A stretch of DNA of 64,000 nucleotides. Origin: PNAI01 sp035574295 (GTDB lineage Bacteria > Pseudomonadota > Alphaproteobacteria > Rhizobiales > Xanthobacteraceae). Shown here one piece after another: positions 60,407 to 64,000 of the stretch (position 1 is the first letter of the stretch; every line of letters begins with the position of its first letter). The notes under the pieces are model-generated. The model did not search any database and was not told the DNA's origin. It saw nothing but the letters and a program-made list of their open reading frames with translations. The stretch covers positions 1-64,000 of the forward strand of contig DATLYX010000009.1 in assembly GCA_035574295.1 (NCBI GenBank), in the 5' to 3' direction. The position numbers and the translations under genes were made by a program.

Positions 60407-60805
60407 ATGCCGAAGCTCGCCTGGGATCACGTGCATCTGCGCAGCCCCGATCCGGAAGCGACCGCGCAGTGGTTCGAACGGATGCTGGGCGGCGAGGTGA
60501 TCCGGTCCATGCAGCAGGGGCAGCCGCGGGTGGACGTCAGACTCGGCGGCGCCAACATCTTCATCGCGCCGGTGAAACCCGGGGAGGGCGTCAACCCGCC
60601 GCCGGTCACGCCGTATCAGGGGCTCGATCACTTCGGACTCACCTGCACCGGCATCGATGCGATCGCCGCCGAGCTGAAGGCCAAGGGCGTGGAGTTCACG
60701 CGCGAGCCGACCACGGTGCGGCCGGGGGTGCGGGTGTGCTTCATCCGCGGCCCGCAGGGCATTTCCATCGAGCTTCTGGAGCGGGACCCGAAATACGCGA
60801 TGTAA
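60407..60805 (+). CDS. VOC-family (glyoxalase/dioxygenase-like) protein
   Basis: A 132-residue two-beta-alpha-module VOC protein. Metal-ligand candidates are His in LAWDHVHLRSPDPEA, His in GLDHFGLTC and Glu in GISIELLER. Members are glyoxalases, epimerases or extradiol dioxygenases. It is the only plus-strand gene inside this catabolic cluster before the final aldolase. Substrate unknown. Confidence 0.88.
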   Translation: MPKLAWDHVHLRSPDPEATAQWFERMLGGEVIRSMQQGQPRVDVRLGGANIFIAPVKPGEGVNPPPVTPYQGLDHFGLTCTGIDAIAAELKAKGVEFTREPTTVRPGVRVCFIRGPQGISIELLERDPKYAM

Positions 60806-60818
60806 GGGCCGCCGCCGG

Positions 60819-61877
60819 CTAGCGGGCTTGCGCCGCGGCCGACGCCTGCATCCGCGCCCGCAGCGGCGGCATGACTTCGGCGGCAAAGAGAGTCACCGAG
60901 CGCAGCATCTCGGCGAGCGTGAGATCGCCGAACGCGAACTGGCCGACGATGTAGTTCGTGCCGCAATCCTGAAGTTGGTCGCCGAGAAATTTCAGCACTT
61001 TGCCCGGCGCGCCGGCAATGCCGAGCCCCTTTTGCATCAGCAGGTCGAAATTCTCCGGCCTGGCGCCGAGCAGCGGCTGCGTGCCGTGCATGACGTGCAG
61101 ATAGTTGAAGCTTGTCAGCCAGCGCGCGTAGGCCCGGCGGGCTGCGGCGAGCGCGGCGGCATCGTCGTCGGAGACCACGATGAAGCGGACCATGCCCATC
61201 TTCGGCAGCGGCACGGCCGATCCATGCAGTTCGCGCCAGACCTCGCGAAAACGAGCGACCGTGGCGCGGGTGGTGGCGGGGATGTCATTGTTGACCATGT
61301 GCATGCCGCGGCGCGCGGCGCGCGCGGCGCTGTCGGGAGAGTGCGCGCCGTACCACAAGGGCGGGTGCGGTTTCTGCAGCGGCTCCATCTGCAGCGGCAC
61401 GTTGTCGAATTGGTCGTACTTGCCGTGAAACGAAAATCGCTTCGACCCGAAGGCCTGCAGGATCAGGTCGAGCCGTTCTTCATAAATCTGCTGCCGTTCC
61501 GCGGCGTTCTGTCCGTAATACGAAATCTCGTACGGCACCGAGCCGCGGCCGAAGCCGATCTCCACGCGCCCGCCGCTCAAATGGTCGAGCATGCAGATCT
61601 CCTCCATCACGCGCAGCGGATGATGGAGCGGCAAGGCATAGACGAAGGTGCCGAGGCGCAGGCGTCGGGTGCGCTGGGCCGCAGCGGCGAGAAACACGCT
61701 CGGCGAAGGCGCCATGCCGAGCGGAGTGAAATGATGCTCGGCCACGTGGTAGCCGTAGAAGCCCGTGCGGTCGAAGGCTTCGATAACCTGCAGCCGCTGT
61801 TCGTAGTATTCGGCCAGCGATAGGTCGTTGCGATCGAGATGATCGAAGACGCCGAATTCCAGACCGGGTGCCGTCAT
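60819..61877 (-). CDS. LLM-class flavin-dependent oxidoreductase
   Basis: A 352-residue luciferase-like monooxygenase. FYGYHVAEHHFTPLGMAPSP and LDHLSGGRVEIGFGRGSVPY are typical. The ATG at 61877 overlaps the stop of the GMC gene by four bases, so the two are translated together. It is the third LLM gene in the window and resembles the one at 1278 more than that at 26402. It probably oxidises an intermediate of the cluster's pathway (inference). Confidence 0.92.
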   Translation of the reverse strand: MTAPGLEFGVFDHLDRNDLSLAEYYEQRLQVIEAFDRTGFYGYHVAEHHFTPLGMAPSPSVFLAAAAQRTRRLRLGTFVYALPLHHPLRVMEEICMLDHLSGGRVEIGFGRGSVPYEISYYGQNAAERQQIYEERLDLILQAFGSKRFSFHGKYDQFDNVPLQMEPLQKPHPPLWYGAHSPDSAARAARRGMHMVNNDIPATTRATVARFREVWRELHGSAVPLPKMGMVRFIVVSDDDAAALAAARRAYARWLTSFNYLHVMHGTQPLLGARPENFDLLMQKGLGIAGAPGKVLKFLGDQLQDCGTNYIVGQFAFGDLTLAEMLRSVTLFAAEVMPPLRARMQASAAAQAR

Positions 61878-63508
61878 ACATTCACCGGAGCGAGCGGCGC
61901 TCGGCCGCGGATCAGGTCGGCGGCCTTCTCGGCGATCATCATCACCGGCGCATTGATGTTGCCGCTGATCAGGTCGGGCATCACGGAGGCGTCCACCACG
62001 CGCAGCCGCTCGACGCCGCGCACGCGCAGCTCCGGATCGACCACGGCGGCTTCGTCCGATGTCGGCCCCATCTTGCAGGTGCCGAGCGGGTGGTGAAGCG
62101 TGATCGCCGTATGGCGGATATGCGCGTCGAGATCGGCGTCGGATCTGGCGTCGGGACCGGGTGCGGTTTCGGCCGCGACGTAAGGCGTCATGCCGGGCTT
62201 GCCCATGATGTCGCGGAACAAACGCAGGCCGGCGCGCAGCGTTTTCCACTCGCGTTCGGTGGACATGAAATTCTGGTGGATGCGGATGGGCGCCGTCGGA
62301 TCGCTCGACGCAAGGCGCAGGCAGCCGCGGCTTTCCGGGTGCAGCATGATGATGCGGCTGAGAAAGCCATCGACGTAGGGCCTGCGAAACGGGGCAAGAT
62401 AGGGCGCGGCCGAAAGCGGCGCTGCGGTCAGGATGAGCTGGATGTCGGGAACGTCGGAGTCCGGCATCAGGCGCGAGAACGAAACCGCGCCCCCGGGGAG
62501 GTCGGTGGCGATGCCGGTGCCGAAAAAATAGGCCTTGGCCAGTTCGATTCCGATGCGATCGAACCGCATGGCGCGGTGCACGGGACCGGGCTCCTTGCGC
62601 CGGTAGGTCGTGCCGGTCACCACATGGTCCTGCAGATTCTTGCCGACGCCCGGGAGCGGCACGTGAACCTTTATGCCGTGCGGCTTCAGCTCCGCGGGGT
62701 CGCCGATGCCGGAGAGCATCAACAGATGCGGGGAGTTGATGACGCCGCCGGCGAGAATCACCTCGCGGGCGGCGTGCGCCGTCCGCAACTCGCCGTTCTG
62801 CCGGTATTCGACGCCGTTCGCGCGCTCGCGGTCGAGCAGCACGCGGGTGGCGAGCGCACCCGTCTCCACCTTCAGATTGGGGCGCGCGAGCGCCGGGTGC
62901 AGATAGGCGACCGCGGCGCTGCAACGGCGGCCGTTGCGGATGGTGTTCTGGTTGCGGCCGATGCCCTCGTTGTCGGGGCCGTTGATGTCGTCCTTCCAGG
63001 CAAGCCCGGTGGCTTGCGCCGCCTCGATGTAGGCGTCGACCAGAGAATCCCTGAACGTCGCGTAGCAGGTGGTGAGCGGACCGTCGCCGCCGCGGTAGGT
63101 GCTCGCCCCGCGCTCCCAGGTTTCCTGCTTGCGGAAATAGGGTAGCGCGTGGGCGTAGGACCATGTGGGTAGGCCGCTTGCGGCCCAGCGGTCGTAGTCG
63201 CGGCGGTGGCCGCGCGAATAGGTCATGGCGTTGATGGAGGAGGAGCCGCCGACGATTTTTCCACGCGCGCATTCGATGCGGCGGTTCGCCATGTTCGGCT
63301 CGGGTTCGGTGAAATACATCCAGTCGTGCTTGCGGTTGAGCAGAATCCGGCCCCAGCCGAGCGGGATGTGGATCCACGGATCCCGATCCCAGCCGCCGGC
63401 CTCGAGCACGAGCACGCGGACATCGGTGTCCTCGGTCAGGCGGCTGGCGAGCACGCAGCCGGCGGAACCGGCCCCGACGATCACATAGTCGTATTCCTGA
63501 ACGGCCAT
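61874..63508 (-). CDS. GMC-family FAD oxidoreductase (choline-dehydrogenase-like)
   Basis: A 544-residue GMC oxidoreductase. FAD binding is at YVIVGAGSAGCVLASRL, the signature region is GKIVGGSSSINAMTYSRG, and the active-site His is in TLHHPLGTCKMG. Members oxidise alcohols. The ATG at 63508 (MAVQEYDYVIVG) is preferred. Translation is coupled to the LLM gene downstream. It is divergent from the aldolase at 63603. Confidence 0.94.
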   Translation of the reverse strand: MAVQEYDYVIVGAGSAGCVLASRLTEDTDVRVLVLEAGGWDRDPWIHIPLGWGRILLNRKHDWMYFTEPEPNMANRRIECARGKIVGGSSSINAMTYSRGHRRDYDRWAASGLPTWSYAHALPYFRKQETWERGASTYRGGDGPLTTCYATFRDSLVDAYIEAAQATGLAWKDDINGPDNEGIGRNQNTIRNGRRCSAAVAYLHPALARPNLKVETGALATRVLLDRERANGVEYRQNGELRTAHAAREVILAGGVINSPHLLMLSGIGDPAELKPHGIKVHVPLPGVGKNLQDHVVTGTTYRRKEPGPVHRAMRFDRIGIELAKAYFFGTGIATDLPGGAVSFSRLMPDSDVPDIQLILTAAPLSAAPYLAPFRRPYVDGFLSRIIMLHPESRGCLRLASSDPTAPIRIHQNFMSTEREWKTLRAGLRLFRDIMGKPGMTPYVAAETAPGPDARSDADLDAHIRHTAITLHHPLGTCKMGPTSDEAAVVDPELRVRGVERLRVVDASVMPDLISGNINAPVMMIAEKAADLIRGRAPLAPVNV

Positions 63509-63602
63509 GCGGAAAAGTTGCGCGAGAACAATGGCGCAGGCTAACTGTTGACCGCGCTCCGGCGCAAGGCGAGCATGCAGCGAAAATGACGGGAGGATTG
63601 AA

Positions 63603-64000
63603 TTGGGCAAACGCCGGCGCGCAGCGCCTCAAGCCAAGCCGAAATCGACCCGGGGACGAACGGGAACCGTGTCCCTCGCCGTGCTCGAAGATCTGGCGGC
63701 GGCGAGCCGGATTCTGGTGGACCAGGGCGTGTTCGACGCGGCCGGGCACGTGTCGCTGCGGCATCCGGGGAACCCGCAGCGGTTTCTGATGTCGCGGTCG
63801 CTGGCGCCCGAGCTGGTCACCGCCGACGACATCATGGAATTCGATCTCGACTGCAACGCCATCGATGCGCGCGGTCGCAACGGCTTCATCGAGCGTTATC
63901 TGCACGGCGAAATCTACAAGACGCGGCCGGACGTGATGGCGATCGCGCACAGCCATTCGGCCTCGGTGATTCCGTTCAGCCTGACGCGCGCGCCGCTGCG
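63603..64000 (+). CDS. Class II aldolase/adducin family protein, cut by window end
   Basis: The first 132 codons of a third class II aldolase. GVFDAAGHVSLRHPGNPQRF and AIAHSHSASVIPFSLTR match the family's signature and metal-ligand segments. The likely start is a TTG at 63603, because GGGAGG lies six bases upstream; a GTG at 63669 is the alternative. The N-terminus is basic (GKRRRAAPQAKPKSTRGRT). The frame is open to the window edge. Confidence 0.85.
   Translation, partial: MGKRRRAAPQAKPKSTRGRTGTVSLAVLEDLAAASRILVDQGVFDAAGHVSLRHPGNPQRFLMSRSLAPELVTADDIMEFDLDCNAIDARGRNGFIERYLHGEIYKTRPDVMAIAHSHSASVIPFSLTRAPL

Noticed and set aside
60819..63956. Minus-strand open frame of over 1000 codons apparently joining the GMC region to the LLM protein
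   Set aside because: Only the last 352 codons match a family. The GMC protein is encoded in another frame with its own start, so the long frame is not a fusion.

Overview
The window is a GC-rich chromosomal stretch from an alphaproteobacterium. It most likely belongs to the Hyphomicrobiales (Rhizobiales), near the Xanthobacteraceae/Nitrobacteraceae. The evidence is the BA14K-type glycine-zipper protein, the hprK - EIIA - HPr - ahcY neighbourhood, the FDH3-type formate dehydrogenase cluster with DUF3305/DUF3306/DUF6352/DUF6505 partners, a globin-coupled chemoreceptor, and GTCCCGG...CCGGGAC-bounded intergenic repeats typical of that order. I saw no rRNA, tRNA, CRISPR array, insertion sequence or phage genes.

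Layout. 1-9.2 kb: repeats, an orphan CO-dehydrogenase-type FAD subunit, an LLM flavin monooxygenase, an MHYT-PAS-GGDEF-EAL protein, a ThDP enzyme and a WD40-cytochrome c fusion, ending in a dense repeat array. 9.2-21.2 kb: a complete formate dehydrogenase locus. It holds a six-motif iron-sulfur protein, a biotin/lipoate-ligase-like protein, DUF6505, DUF6352, DUF3305 and DUF3306 proteins, a TorD chaperone fused to an HTH domain, a small Tat peptide, and alpha, beta and gamma subunits, closed by a clear terminator. 21.2-30.1 kb: an amidohydrolase, a DUF47-Pit-NUDIX phosphate operon, a CocE-type hydrolase, a second LLM monooxygenase, DoxX, a class II aldolase and a glycine-zipper protein. 30.1-36 kb: an aldehyde dehydrogenase, a NitT/TauT-type ABC transporter without a binding protein, and a second ThDP enzyme, all on the minus strand. 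36-44.4 kb: a soluble haem chemoreceptor, a flavin monooxygenase of acyl-CoA-dehydrogenase fold, YciI, a beta-hydroxyacid dehydrogenase, a ParE-type toxin-antitoxin pair, an intradiol dioxygenase and a GH25 lysozyme with a long low-complexity tail. 44.9-52 kb: an SDR, then an Lrp - ornithine aminotransferase - dimethylargininase-like group and a four-gene polar amino-acid ABC importer. 52-57.7 kb: ahcY, the PTS-regulatory trio (HPr, EIIA, HPr kinase), an acyl carrier protein, a small membrane protein and MltA. 57.9-64 kb: a catabolic cluster of two class II aldolases, a phenol-hydroxylase-type monooxygenase, a VOC protein, a third LLM oxidoreductase and a GMC oxidoreductase. The last gene is cut by the window end.

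How it fits together. The formate locus should give periplasmic formate oxidation: Tat-exported alpha and beta subunits on a cytochrome b anchor, with dedicated maturation proteins. The HTH-TorD fusion and the perfect 19-bp dyad in front of it suggest that chaperone and regulation are combined. The rest is mostly uptake and oxidative catabolism of organic acids, amino acids and aromatics, plus phosphate and PTS-linked regulation. The most notable non-coding feature is a composite repeat (two GTCCCGG-bounded halves around a spacer) present as an inverted pair of full copies and several partial ones.
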